DNA of 52,236 nucleotides from Micromonospora arida (GTDB lineage: Bacteria > Actinomycetota > Actinomycetes > Mycobacteriales > Micromonosporaceae), in the NCBI RefSeq assembly GCF_003857035.1, contig NZ_QGSY01000110.1, positions 1 through 52,236 of the forward strand, given 5' to 3'. The position numbers and the translations under genes are program-made. The notes beneath the pieces were generated by a model. The model was given only the letters and a program-made list of their open reading frames with translations, ran no database searches and had not been told where the DNA came from. Shown in pieces: positions 17,750 through 26,617 of this stretch (positions are counted from its first letter, which is position 1; the number at the start of each line of letters is the position of its first letter).

Positions 17750-17940
17750 CCTCGCGATATACGAGGTGGCGCAAGTCCACCCGCAGCGACGATGGCAACT
17801 GCGTCGAGGTCGCCAACGCCGTCGACGGCACCATCGGCGTGCGCGACTCGAAGGACATCACCGGTCCGATACTGGAATTCCACCCCGCCGCTTGGAGCAT
17901 CTTCACCAGCGGCCTGCGGGTGGACAAGTTCAGCCACTGA
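17746..17940 (+). CDS. DUF397 small partner protein
   Basis: The 64-aa protein has the DUF397 pattern: RWRKSTRSDDGNCVEVA, then IGVRDSKD and a C-terminal FHPAAWSIFTSGLR. DUF397 proteins modulate the adjacent Scr1/WhiJ-type regulators and can act as antitoxin-like partners. The 4-bp overlap with the regulator gene supports co-translation. Confidence 0.9.
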   Translation: MTSRYTRWRKSTRSDDGNCVEVANAVDGTIGVRDSKDITGPILEFHPAAWSIFTSGLRVDKFSH

Positions 17941-18127
17941 CCCTGGCCAGAGTGCGCTGCAGCGCCATACGGTGTGACTCGTCCTCCGACGCGAGGGCTT
18001 GAACCCGATGGAACGGTGGCCCGCCGGGCCCGATGTTGGCATCCTGGACATCGAATCCACATGGCTTCGAGTAGCCGACCAGCAGCAGCGAAGCGCCCGT
18101 CACGGGTCGACGTGAAAGGGGGAGCCA

Positions 18128-18229
18128 ATGTCACGTCATCCCGATACCGCCGTCGAACTGGGTAGGCAGCTCAGAGGTGATGGCGACGAGAGTTTCGGCC
18201 TTCACCTGCCAGCGCGCCGGGACCGGTAG
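18128..18229 (+). CDS. Short leader ORF resembling the start of the downstream regulator
   Basis: A 33-codon frame starts at ATG 18128 behind a good GGGGGAG site and stops with TAG at 18227-18229, overlapping the GTG start of the TPR regulator by 1 bp. Its first residues MSRHPDT parallel VPRHPDT of the next gene, and GRQLR parallels TQLSD, so it looks like a divergent duplicate of the gene's 5' end. It may be translated for coupling, or the two may be parts of one original start region. Confidence 0.35.
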   Translation: MSRHPDTAVELGRQLRGDGDESFGLHLPARRDR

Positions 18230-19473
18230 TGCCCCGTCACCCGGATACGGTAATCAGCCCGAACACCCAGCTCAGCGATGCCCGCCGGCGGCTAACCTCA
18301 CCTCGGCGACCGGGTCAATCACTGTCGCGCAGCGAGTTGGCCGACGCCGTCAACGCAGCTCTCGATCGGCTCTACCCCGGCAGGGTCCTCACCGCGCACT
18401 ACGTCGACTCTCGGTGGATCGGCAAGCTCGAACGCGGCGAGCACCGTTGGCCCAGCGAGGAGCGTCGCGCTGCCCTCCGCCACGTTCTCGGTGCCGCCAG
18501 CGACGGCCAACTCAACCTCTACAGCCCGCGGCGTACCGACGTCCCCACTACCGCCAACCACGGCACTGAGCAGCCGATGCCGGGAAGCTTGGATGAGACG
18601 GTCTATCAGCTGCGAGCCCAGTGGCACCTGCTGGTCCAGAACGACAAGCTGTTCGGACCGCAGTACGCCCTGATCGGGGTCACGGCTCAGCTAAATCTGC
18701 TCGACCGGCTGCTCAATGACGTGCCATCGTCGTTTCGTCCCAGCCTCGTTCGCCTCGCTGCCCAGTACGCCGAGTCTGCGGCATGGCTGAACCACTCGCT
18801 CAACGACGCCCTAGCCGCCCAGCAGTGGACCCGGAAGGCGCTCATCTGGGCGGAGCAGATTGCTGATCCGACCATGACAGCCTGGGCGACGTACCGCAGC
18901 AGCCAGCACTGGCTTATTGCCGGGAAGCCGCACCGCGCTGTGGAAGAGGCTGAAGCCGCAATGCTCCAGGACAAGAAGGTGCCCAGCCCGGTGCGTGCGG
19001 CACTTCGCGTCCAGCATGCCCATGCGCTCGCGACCGTTGGCGAGCACCGCAAGGCCATGCAGCTTCTCGACAGCGCGCATGAGTGGGCGGCGGACCGCCG
19101 TCCGGGTAAGCCTGAAGGCGAGCACGCCTCCTACTGCACGAGTGGTTACATCGAGGTTCACCGAGGCACCTGCCTGAGGATTGGGCGCCGGCCGGACGAG
19201 GCCATCGCGGTTCTCGATGCCGCGCTGCCGTCGATCCCGTCGCTTCATCGGCAGGACTTCACTGCAGCCCTTCTAACCAAAGCCGCAGCCCATGTAGCGG
19301 CTGACCAACCCGAGCAAGCTGCTGCCACGGCCCACATCGCGCTGCCGATCGCCCGCCAAGCAGGCTCGCGCCGGATCCTGCACCAGCTCGGCCAGATCGG
19401 TTCTGCTGTTGACGGGCACCGTCACCTGGCCGACGTCCGTGCGTTCCTCGACGACCTTGTGGAGGCTGCCTGA
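18229..19473 (+). CDS. HTH-TPR regulatory protein
   Basis: The 414-aa protein has an N-terminal HTH-like segment (LSRSELADAVNAALDRLYPGR...GKLERGEHRWP) and then about 280 residues of TPR-like helical repeats (AAQYAESAAWLNHS, WTRKALIWAEQIAD, AHALATVGEHRKAMQLL). This layout is common in Streptomyces regulators of unknown ligand. GTG 18229 is used. Its stop overlaps the ATG of the RibD-like gene, so the two form an operon and are probably functionally linked. Confidence 0.78.
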   Translation: MPRHPDTVISPNTQLSDARRRLTSPRRPGQSLSRSELADAVNAALDRLYPGRVLTAHYVDSRWIGKLERGEHRWPSEERRAALRHVLGAASDGQLNLYSPRRTDVPTTANHGTEQPMPGSLDETVYQLRAQWHLLVQNDKLFGPQYALIGVTAQLNLLDRLLNDVPSSFRPSLVRLAAQYAESAAWLNHSLNDALAAQQWTRKALIWAEQIADPTMTAWATYRSSQHWLIAGKPHRAVEEAEAAMLQDKKVPSPVRAALRVQHAHALATVGEHRKAMQLLDSAHEWAADRRPGKPEGEHASYCTSGYIEVHRGTCLRIGRRPDEAIAVLDAALPSIPSLHRQDFTAALLTKAAAHVAADQPEQAAATAHIALPIARQAGSRRILHQLGQIGSAVDGHRHLADVRAFLDDLVEAA

Positions 19474-20357
19474 TGGCGTCAGACCTTGAGCTGTCCGCGA
19501 TGCGGCAGGCCATCACCCTCTCCGCTCTTGGCCTGGGCACCACGAGCCCGAACCCGCCCGTCGGGTGTGTGATCCTGAATCAGCACGGAGCGGTAGTGGG
19601 TGCGGGCTTTCATCGCCGCAAAGGAGAGCCGCACGCCGAAGCGCACGCTCTCAACGCAGCGGGAGATGCGGCCTGCGGCGGTACGGCTGTCGTCACGCTT
19701 GAACCGTGCAACCACGTCGGAGTCACGCCAGCTTGTCGCCAGGAGCTGATCAACGCCGGTGTCTCCCGGGTCGTCATCGCCGTCATGGACCCAACGTCCC
19801 GCGGTGAAGGTGGCGCCTCGATGCTCGCCGCCGCAGGCGTAGAGGTCGAGACTGACGTGTTGCGCAACGAAGCCCTGACCGTCCTTGAGCCGTGGTTGAC
19901 CGCAACCGTGCGCCGACGGCCGTACCTGACTTGGGCGTTTGCCGCGGAAGGCGGGCATCAATCGGCGGCGGAAGAACGGGGCCTGCTCGACCTTCGCGCG
20001 AACGCGGACCTCGTCCTCGCGGGCAAGACGGTCGACGAGGGCATTCCAGGAGGCCACGCTAGCGCGCACTTCGCACTACCCGACGATGCAGACATGGGCG
20101 TTGCTCTCTTGCTGTGGCTCTCAGCCGCCTACGACGCCGGCGCACGCAGCGTGCTTGTAGTCGGTCACGAGCACGGTGCCGGGATGCGACCGCACTTGGA
20201 CGCCGTCGACGAGCTCGTCGTCTCTGTGCCGAGAACCGACCCGTCTCGAGCGTTGGAAGTGGTCCAATCCGACCTCATTCTGATTGGCTTTCGACTGGTC
20301 GAAGTCACGGCTCACGCCGACTCATTGACGTCCCGCATGCGACGCGTCCGCAGATAG
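19473..20357 (+). CDS. RibD-like deaminase-reductase homologue
   Basis: Residues ~1-140 match the pyrimidine deaminase half of RibD: SPNPPVGCVI, the zinc/proton-transfer motif PHAEAHAL and the second zinc motif LEPCNHVGVTPAC. The C-terminal ~150 residues are a short, divergent version of the RibD reductase half; the usual KL.SLDGR substrate segment is replaced by WAFAAEGGH. At 294 aa it is shorter than RibD (~370). It may therefore deaminate a related purine/pyrimidine in a regulated side pathway rather than make flavin. It is paired with the TPR regulator by overlapping stop/start. Confidence 0.75.
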   Translation: MASDLELSAMRQAITLSALGLGTTSPNPPVGCVILNQHGAVVGAGFHRRKGEPHAEAHALNAAGDAACGGTAVVTLEPCNHVGVTPACRQELINAGVSRVVIAVMDPTSRGEGGASMLAAAGVEVETDVLRNEALTVLEPWLTATVRRRPYLTWAFAAEGGHQSAAEERGLLDLRANADLVLAGKTVDEGIPGGHASAHFALPDDADMGVALLLWLSAAYDAGARSVLVVGHEHGAGMRPHLDAVDELVVSVPRTDPSRALEVVQSDLILIGFRLVEVTAHADSLTSRMRRVRR

Positions 20358-20399
20358 CGGGGAAGGCTCATCCCGTCACCCGCTGATCATCGCGCGCTG

Positions 20400-21500
20400 T
20401 CAGCCAGCAGGCACAACAGGAAGCCTCTTGCAGACGAAGAGGCCGGCCTCTTCATGGATAACGACCTCGGTTCCGGGTAGGGCTTCGTACATGTCGGAGA
20501 TCCCTTCTGCTGCACCGATGGCTTTACAGTGGGCGGCATCAGCTTCTGTCTGGATCAGATACGCTTGCGGGCAGGCGCATCCCGTCGCGAACGCGTAGAA
20601 TCTGCCTCGGAGAGCCTCTGCAAGGATGACTGCCGGATAGCAATAAGAGTGTTTTCCGCACAGCGCGGGGACGTGAACCTTGCCGTCCACGATGACGCTA
20701 CGCGGCAAATCGATTGCGGGAGTCCAAGGTTGGAGCTCCACGCTTTCAACGGCTGACCCTAGCATTTTTCCATTCGCGAGGTGTTGGAACATTGCCTCAG
20801 TGCACGGTTGTCCTGTCGGCCATCGAACTGGCCCTTGAGGCGGCCATATTTGCGGTATCCCCAGGCTCATCGTTACATCAATCTCCAGTGCCGGCGTGGT
20901 GAAGACAAGCCCGTGCAGGGCGAGTTTGCCGAGGACGATCGTCACCGCGTAGCACTGTGGCCGGTCGAGTTCCGCAATCCCTGGGATACGAACAGCGAGT
21001 GGGGTCACATGGATAGCTGCGAATCCCAATTTTCCCTCATACTGCCCCACCCAAAATCGGCTGCCACCCAAAGGCTCCATCCGGCTTTGGCAGTCGTAGA
21101 ACATCGTGTAGACCGATTTCGGTAGGCCGTATCCACGACTTCTTTGTTCCTTGCTTGATAGGAGCATCGCAGTTAACGCGGTCTTTTGCGCCCACACCGC
21201 GATCACAGGCTGGTCTTGGGTTGATATCGCCCCGGGTTCGCCGAGGATTATTGGAGACAGGACTCGTCGAGCCGTATCTTCGAGCCGACTCATCCAGCCG
21301 TTGTTGCAGGAGGAACAGAAATCCTTGACCGTCTGCCGATATGGAGGCTGTTCGCCCATATCCCGGGGCACACCGTTCAAGGGACCCGCAATGTGTCGGA
21401 CGGGACTCAGGTCCAAGCCGATCTTGCTGACCCATTGGCCGAAGACATGCTCACGAGTCAGTGGCCTTGTCGAGCCGCAGAAGGCACAGGAGTCAGTCAT
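20400..21500 (-). CDS. HNH-endonuclease-like zinc-finger protein
   Basis: The N-terminal part shows CAFCGSTRPLTREHVFGQW and then FCSSCNNGWMSRLED, the paired CxxC and REH..P/GxW arrangement of HNH-like (HNH_5-type) proteins. The remaining ~280 residues are unrecognised, with further cysteines (YCYP, GCACPQ). The gene is 366 codons long and AT-richer than its neighbours, suggesting recent transfer. It could be a DNA- or RNA-directed nuclease, but the canonical second His/Asn was not clearly placed. Confidence 0.6.
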   Translation of the reverse strand: MTDSCAFCGSTRPLTREHVFGQWVSKIGLDLSPVRHIAGPLNGVPRDMGEQPPYRQTVKDFCSSCNNGWMSRLEDTARRVLSPIILGEPGAISTQDQPVIAVWAQKTALTAMLLSSKEQRSRGYGLPKSVYTMFYDCQSRMEPLGGSRFWVGQYEGKLGFAAIHVTPLAVRIPGIAELDRPQCYAVTIVLGKLALHGLVFTTPALEIDVTMSLGIPQIWPPQGPVRWPTGQPCTEAMFQHLANGKMLGSAVESVELQPWTPAIDLPRSVIVDGKVHVPALCGKHSYCYPAVILAEALRGRFYAFATGCACPQAYLIQTEADAAHCKAIGAAEGISDMYEALPGTEVVIHEEAGLFVCKRLPVVPAG

Positions 21501-21593
21501 AGGCTCATCCTTCAGTATCCGGAGCCGAAGAAGAAAGTCCCTTTGCCGGCCAAGATCCGTCTCACGCTCATGTTGTGTGGGCGCTCACGTAAT

Positions 21594-21623
21594 CGACCCA
21601 GGGTCGGCTCACGTTATTGAGCC
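21594..21623 (-). terminator. Hairpin cluster between uppS and the HNH-like gene
   Basis: CGACCC-A-GGGTCG (21594-21606) abuts GGCTCA-CGTTAT-TGAGCC (21606-21623), two perfect short stems sharing a base. They lie downstream of the minus-strand prenyltransferase stop and upstream of the next minus-strand start. They could end the uppS transcript or act as an operator for the HNH-like gene. No U-tract was seen. Confidence 0.3.
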
Positions 21624-21708
21624 GGTCCTGGGCGGCCCGGGCTGAGGTGCTTGGCCTGGTGGTGTGGTTTCTGTTCGCGGGATTCCTGGTGCGGCTTGTG
21701 GTGCTGGG

Positions 21709-22491
21709 TCAGGCACCGAACCGGCGATGGCGTGCGGCGTAGGACCGTAGGGCTCGGAGAAAGTCGATCTTCCGGAAGCCGGGCCAGTAGACGTCGGTGA
21801 AGTGCAGCTCGGAGTATGCGGCCTGCCAGAGGAGGAACCCTGACATGCGGCGTTCTCCGCTGGTTCGGATGACCAGGTCTGGGTCGGGCTGGCCGCTGGT
21901 GTAGAGGTGGGTGGCGATCTGGTCGGCGGTCAGCTGCTGGGCGATGTCGTCGATGGTGTGACCAGCTCGCCCTTGCTCTTCGAGCAGGGACCGGATGGCG
22001 TTGAGGATTTCTTCGCGCCCGTCGTAACCGATGGCGATGTTGAGGTGAAAGGCCGTGTCGTTGTGCCGGGTAGCTTCCTCGGCCAGCTTCAGGGCGTGTC
22101 TGGTCGAGTCGGGCAGGACGTCGAGCCTGCCGGCCGGGTGGATCTGCCAGATACTGGACGGCCGGGCCAGGCGTTCAGCGACCACTTCCTCGATCATGTG
22201 CAGGAGGTTGTCGACCTCGTCGGAGTCTCGTTTCTGCAGGTTGTCTACGGAGGCGACGAACGCGGTCACGTGCTGGATGCCGAGTTCGGCGCACCACTGA
22301 AGGACCTCGTCGAGGTGCTCTGCCCCGTAGCGGTGGCCGATCTTGGCGTCGGCGAACCCGGCCTGTCGTGCCCATCGGCGGTTACCGTCCATGACGATCG
22401 CGACGTGCCGGGGCAGGCTCGCGCCGGCCAGCTGCGCGTTGAGGCGCCGGGCATAGAACGAGTAAGCCGTGCTCTTCACTGTCGTCCACAT
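21709..22491 (-). CDS. uppS: cis-prenyltransferase (isoprenyl diphosphate synthase, UppS-like)
   Basis: The 260-aa protein carries all main motifs of the cis-prenyltransferase family: HVAIVMDGNRRWAR (diphosphate-binding Asp), a GAEHLDEVLQWC helix, FVASVDNLQKR, NIAIGYDGREE, and the C-terminal DLVIRTSGERRMSGFLLWQAAYSEL. It condenses isopentenyl diphosphate units onto an allylic primer; product length (Z,E-farnesyl versus deca/undecaprenyl) cannot be read from the sequence. It stands alone between an HNH-like gene and an IS21 element, so it is probably an additional copy. Confidence 0.9.
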   Translation of the reverse strand: MWTTVKSTAYSFYARRLNAQLAGASLPRHVAIVMDGNRRWARQAGFADAKIGHRYGAEHLDEVLQWCAELGIQHVTAFVASVDNLQKRDSDEVDNLLHMIEEVVAERLARPSSIWQIHPAGRLDVLPDSTRHALKLAEEATRHNDTAFHLNIAIGYDGREEILNAIRSLLEEQGRAGHTIDDIAQQLTADQIATHLYTSGQPDPDLVIRTSGERRMSGFLLWQAAYSELHFTDVYWPGFRKIDFLRALRSYAARHRRFGA

Positions 22492-22609
22492 TCGCCAGAT
22501 CTAATCATCGCGGAGCTGACAGTCCAGACGTTTCGCTCGTTCCTTCACACGACTCTCACAACTGCTCGCCGGCCGGGCTCAGGATGAGGGCTGGCGCAGC
22601 TGCCGGTCC

Positions 22610-22804
22610 CTAGAGAATTTCGTCGATGGGGCTCTGGGCGCTGCTGGTGGTTGGTGTCCAGTCGTCGATGTCGTCGGGCCAGGGTGCGGGGCGGCCCGTG
22701 TCGTCCCAGAAGCCGCTTTCGGTGCCGGTGGAGAGCAGGGCGTCGTTGAGTGCCTCACGTTCGGCTCGGCTGGGGATATCCGAGTGCGGTGCCGGATCGT
22801 TCAT
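22610..22804 (-). CDS. Small acidic hypothetical protein next to IS21
   Basis: The 64-aa product (starts MNDPAPHSDIPSRAEREAL, contains GFWDDTGRPAPWPDDIDDW) is very acidic with no known domain. It starts 18 bp after the istB stop on the same strand and could be a passenger gene of the IS21 element or the host gene next to it. The left terminus of the IS was not found, so this cannot be decided. Confidence 0.5.
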   Translation of the reverse strand: MNDPAPHSDIPSRAEREALNDALLSTGTESGFWDDTGRPAPWPDDIDDWTPTTSSAQSPIDEIL

Positions 22805-22822
22805 GCTGCGGTCGGTCCGCTC

Positions 22823-23581
22823 CTACTTGGTGGCCGCGGCCTTGGGTCGTTTGTTCGGCCGGTAGGAGGGGCCGTTCATGAAGACTTGGTGGCTGGTGTT
22901 GATCAGCCGGTCGAGCAGCGATTCGGCGACCACAGGGTTGGGGAACAGCGGATACCAGTCCTGGGGTGCCCGGTTGGCGGTGATCGCGAGGGAGCGGCCT
23001 TCGGCGATGCGTTGGGAGATCAATTCGTAGAGGTCGTCGGCTTGGCCGGGGGTGAACTCGCGCATCGCGAAGTCGTCCAGGATCAGCAGGTCGGCTTTGA
23101 CATGTGCGGCCAGGCGTTTGTCGAAGGTGCGGTCGGCGTGGCCGCCGGCGAGGTCGGCCAGGATGCGGCTGGTCTTGTGGAAGCGGACCTCGGCGCCGGC
23201 GCGGATGGCCAGGTGTCCCATGGCTTGAGCGACGTGGGTTTTGCCGACACCGACGGCGCCGTAGAGGATGATCGATTCTCCGGCTTGCAGCCAGCGCAGC
23301 GCGGCGAGGTCGCGGATCTGCGCGGCGGGCAGTTTCGAGTTGGCGCCGAAGTCGAAGCCTTCGAGGGTGGTTTCGGTGTCGAATCGGGCGCGGCGCAGCC
23401 GGCGGCCCATGGCGACCTGTTCGCGGCGGGTGATCTCGTCGTCGCAGAGGATCTGCAGGAACTCCAGATAACCGAGGTCACCGCCTTGCGCCTGGGCGAG
23501 ACGGGCGTCGAGGGTCTCCAACATCCCGGACAGTCTCAAGGTCCGGAGGCTGTCGGCCAGCGCGGGGCGCAGAATCGTCAT
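22823..23581 (-). CDS. istB: IS21-family helper ATPase IstB
   Basis: This is the AAA+ ATPase that assists IstA in target choice. Walker A is GAVGVGKTHVAQ, Walker B is LLILDDFAM, and the IstB landmarks ADDLYELISQR and SLAITANRAPQDW are present. ATG 23581 (MTILRPALAD) is taken as the start, since the family begins there. It lies 49 bp after the istA stop, the expected order. Full length (~252 aa). Confidence 0.93.
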   Translation of the reverse strand: MTILRPALADSLRTLRLSGMLETLDARLAQAQGGDLGYLEFLQILCDDEITRREQVAMGRRLRRARFDTETTLEGFDFGANSKLPAAQIRDLAALRWLQAGESIILYGAVGVGKTHVAQAMGHLAIRAGAEVRFHKTSRILADLAGGHADRTFDKRLAAHVKADLLILDDFAMREFTPGQADDLYELISQRIAEGRSLAITANRAPQDWYPLFPNPVVAESLLDRLINTSHQVFMNGPSYRPNKRPKAAATK

Positions 23582-23630
23582 CGGTTCGTCTCGTCCTTCG
23601 TCTGTGCGGCGGGAATGAGCAGGGAGGGGG

Positions 23631-25301
23631 TCATGACACGGCGCCTTCCGGCTCGTCATCCGCGGCGTCGTCACGATGATCGGACCCGGTCACGCTCGTC
23701 GTGCCGGCCGTCGCCGCGGCGGACGCGGCCGGGGCGGGGAACGGAATCACGTCGGCGAACAGGCCGGCCGGGCCATGCAGGAACGCGGGCGCCCCGGCGT
23801 CACCGGTGGGCCGGTCAGCCTCGATGTCCTCAAGCCCAGCGGCCAGGATGTTGCGGATGGTTCGATAGGAAGGGTCACCGGCCGCAGTTGCCTTGCGGCA
23901 GGCCGCCTCCAGCCGGGCGTCGGAGTACTTGCCCGCCAGGTTGAGGATCGCCTGCGCCGAACGCAGCCGATGCAGCGCTTGACTTTCCAGCAGCTCGGCG
24001 ATCACCGCGGAGGTCGCGGGTCCGGTCTGCTCAGCCCGCTCGCGGCACCACTGCGGGGTGCGCGTGTGGAACGCGATCTTCTCCGGCGGATAGTCGCCGA
24101 CGTCGGTGACCTTGCCCTTGTCTTTGCGGACGTGTGTCTTGACCAGCTCGCCGTGGTGGAAGATCTGCACCATCGTCGCGGTGGCGCGGATGTCGACCAG
24201 CTGCCCGATCAACCGCCAGGGCACCGAATAGAGCGCCTTGCCGCACTTGACGTGGACATCCGTGCCGACCTTGGCCCGCGACCACTCCGCCAGGGTGAAC
24301 GCCGCGACCGGCAGCGGCGTCAGCGTCCCGGCCTCGGCCTGATCGAACACCTCCGCCGGGGTGCGGCCGTCCAGGCCGCGGTGCTTGCGTTGCCCGGCGA
24401 CCTCCCGACACCAGTGCAGCGCGGAAGCCTGCATCTCGACCAGCGAGGTGAACTCCCGGCCCTTCCACCAAGAGTCCCGGATATAAGGCATCTGCCGCTC
24501 GACGCGGGGCTTGTCCTTGGGTTTGCGGGCCCGCGCCGGGTCGACCAGGACGCCGTAGTGCGCGGCGAGCTCGGCATAGGCCCGGTTCAGTTTCGGGTCG
24601 TAGAGGTCGGGCTTGTCCACCCCGGTCTTCAGATTGTCCGGGATCAGCCGGGCCGGGCAGCCGCCGAAGAACGCGAACGCCTCGACATGGCTGGCCGTCC
24701 ACGAGGCCTGGTCCATGCTGATCACCGGCCGCACGAACATGTGCCGCGAGTGCGACAAGACCATGACGAACGCCCAGATCCGCTGCGAACGTCCGGTCCG
24801 CGGGTCCGTCCAGGAACCCAACAGGCCGTAGTCGATCTGCCCTTCCAACCCCGGCTCGGGGTCAGCGCGCAGCACCGTCACCTTCTCCCGGACCGCGTCC
24901 TCGGCCAGGTTCCCCGCGACATACCGCTTGAACGAGGCCAGCGACCCGGTCACTGCGTGCTCGTCACGCAGCCGCTGATGGATCGTCGCCTTGGTCACCC
25001 CGGCACGCAGCATCTCGGCGACGTACTCGCGGTGCTTGTCGAAATCCGGCCAGGTCACCTGCCGCAACCGGGTATCGGTCAAATGCGGGAACCACTGCTT
25101 GACCAGCGGCTCCCAGTCCGCCTGGCTCATCGACGGCGTCCCGCCCGGCACGAACCCTGCCGCGATCGCCGGCTCGACGTAACGCCGGATCGTTCCGCGA
25201 GCCACGCCCAGCGACCCCGCGACATCATGCTGAGACCGGCCCGCGTACCAGTGCGCCAGGATCTCGGTTATATCGATCACGTGGAACGTCCTCCTCGCCA
25301 T
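23631..25301 (-). CDS. istA: IS21-family transposase IstA
   Basis: The 556-aa DDE transposase has an N-terminal helix-turn-helix (WYAGRSQHDVAGSLGVARGTIRRYV), the rve core with Asp in EGQIDYGLLG, Asp in LIPDNLKTGV and Glu in PRVERQMPY, and the C-terminal beta domain. ATG 25301 follows GGGGAGCGG; upstream in-frame codons lack a ribosome site and are not used. No frameshift is visible, so the element may be active. Confidence 0.93.
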   Translation of the reverse strand: MARRTFHVIDITEILAHWYAGRSQHDVAGSLGVARGTIRRYVEPAIAAGFVPGGTPSMSQADWEPLVKQWFPHLTDTRLRQVTWPDFDKHREYVAEMLRAGVTKATIHQRLRDEHAVTGSLASFKRYVAGNLAEDAVREKVTVLRADPEPGLEGQIDYGLLGSWTDPRTGRSQRIWAFVMVLSHSRHMFVRPVISMDQASWTASHVEAFAFFGGCPARLIPDNLKTGVDKPDLYDPKLNRAYAELAAHYGVLVDPARARKPKDKPRVERQMPYIRDSWWKGREFTSLVEMQASALHWCREVAGQRKHRGLDGRTPAEVFDQAEAGTLTPLPVAAFTLAEWSRAKVGTDVHVKCGKALYSVPWRLIGQLVDIRATATMVQIFHHGELVKTHVRKDKGKVTDVGDYPPEKIAFHTRTPQWCRERAEQTGPATSAVIAELLESQALHRLRSAQAILNLAGKYSDARLEAACRKATAAGDPSYRTIRNILAAGLEDIEADRPTGDAGAPAFLHGPAGLFADVIPFPAPAASAAATAGTTSVTGSDHRDDAADDEPEGAVS

Positions 25302-25494
25302 CCGCTCCCCAGCCACCAGGGCCGTCGGGCGAAGATCATGGACGAGGAGGAGCAAGGATCTTGAAAACTGCAGCCGAACGCTCGTCAGATCCTCCACGAA
25401 CATCACGAGCGCCTGACCAGGCACGACGAGCGACGACTGGGTCAATTACATGAGCGAGTCAGACCCCGACGGGAACATTCGGTGAGCGCTGACA

Positions 25495-26561
25495 TGTTGT
25501 GAAGCGCGCGACGCGCCGGGGAAGCTAGCTGTCAGCCAGTCGCGACCCAAACTAACGCAGCGTTACGTCGTATCGCGGGCCGGGCGGCCAACACGAGCCG
25601 TCAGGGTCTTCCGGACGGTGTCACGCGTCGTCGATCTACCTCTGTGATGCCAGCGGCTGCCCCGTCGTGCAGGTGGGTGCGAGGTGTCGCCAAAGTTCAG
25701 TAGACGCGTATCTGGCAACAACCCCCACGGTCACGCTGCACAAACTGCCGTCGAGGCGTACGCGTCTGCGCTCGGCCCAGCACTCTGCGAACGATAGGAA
25801 GTTTCTCGAAGGTTCGCACAGCTCAGCGTCACGTCGGACCGAAGGTCCTTAGTGAGCGCACCGGTGCCCCAGTCGCCGATGCACCGTGCTCCGCCTGGCC
25901 TACGGAGGTCAGGCATCACCGATGCCCACACGGGTAGTAGCGCGAACACTCTCCAGCAGGGCACTATCCGCGGCCCACGGCAGCACCATCGATGAGGTTT
26001 TCCCCTAACCAGGACCACCAGGCGTTCGTACCGTGGGTCGGTCGCCGCCTGGGCTGCGGCTACAGCGCCTCCGGCGGGGGCGCTCCGGCTCCAGGATGGC
26101 CGGAGGTCGTCCGCGGCTGCCGGCTCAGTGAGTGGCTGCGGTGAGGACATCCTGCCCGCCATCGACCCGGGCAAGCCGAGCAGGCCACCGCCCGGCCCGC
26201 CAGCGTACGAACGAGGTGTCGAGCTTCGAGGGCCGTGGCGGGCCGGGCGGCGGCCTGCTCCCCCGACGGGCGGGTCGATGGCAGACAGGATGCTGGGTGT
26301 TTCTGGTTTGGTCTGCGCGGCCTGTCTGTGTCGCGCCCCTCTAGCAGTCAACGGTGTCAACGCGAACGGCGAATCGATCTGCAAGGACCCCGCCGAACCG
26401 TGGAGGGGCAGTCCCTCGCAGGCACGCCGGCCGGTGGTGACACCTCCGAACTATGCGATGATGGCGGACCGTGTTGCCGCGCTGGCGGAAGGACCAAATC
26501 CCGCGAATAACTTCGCCTCCGCCAGGCACCGCTCAGCGTTCGACGCCGTTAAGAACGGGCG
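25495..26561. other. Gene-poor stretch before CRISPR array 1
   Basis: Nothing recognisable is encoded in these ~1.07 kb. The open frames on both strands lack ribosome sites and domain motifs and overlap one another. The right part grades into increasingly decayed CRISPR repeats, so some of this sequence may be eroded old array, and the left part may be flanking DNA damaged by the IS21 insertion. Confidence 0.5.
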
Positions 26562-26617
26562 GGATCGCCGGCTGCGCGAGGAGTAGGTGCAACCGGTGCG
26601 TTGATGATGAGGATCCG

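Larger units (their letters stand above)
22823..25494 (-). mobile_element. IS21-family insertion sequence
   Basis: istA and istB are both intact. The right terminus is recognisable: read outward-in on the minus strand it begins TGTCAGCGCTCACC, with the outermost base at 25494. The matching left terminus was not found in 22492-22822, so the left boundary given is only the end of istB. The element lies between uppS and the gene-poor stretch before the first CRISPR array. Confidence 0.8.

Noticed and set aside
23676..25364. 562-codon plus-strand frame opposite istA
   Set aside because: Antisense shadow of a GC-rich gene; no ribosome site or domain, while istA on the minus strand has all DDE motifs.
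25731..26586. Overlapping frames on both strands (25731-26384 minus, 26128-26586 plus)
   Set aside because: Low-complexity Pro/Arg/Ala composition, mutual overlap and no ribosome sites; treated as non-coding.
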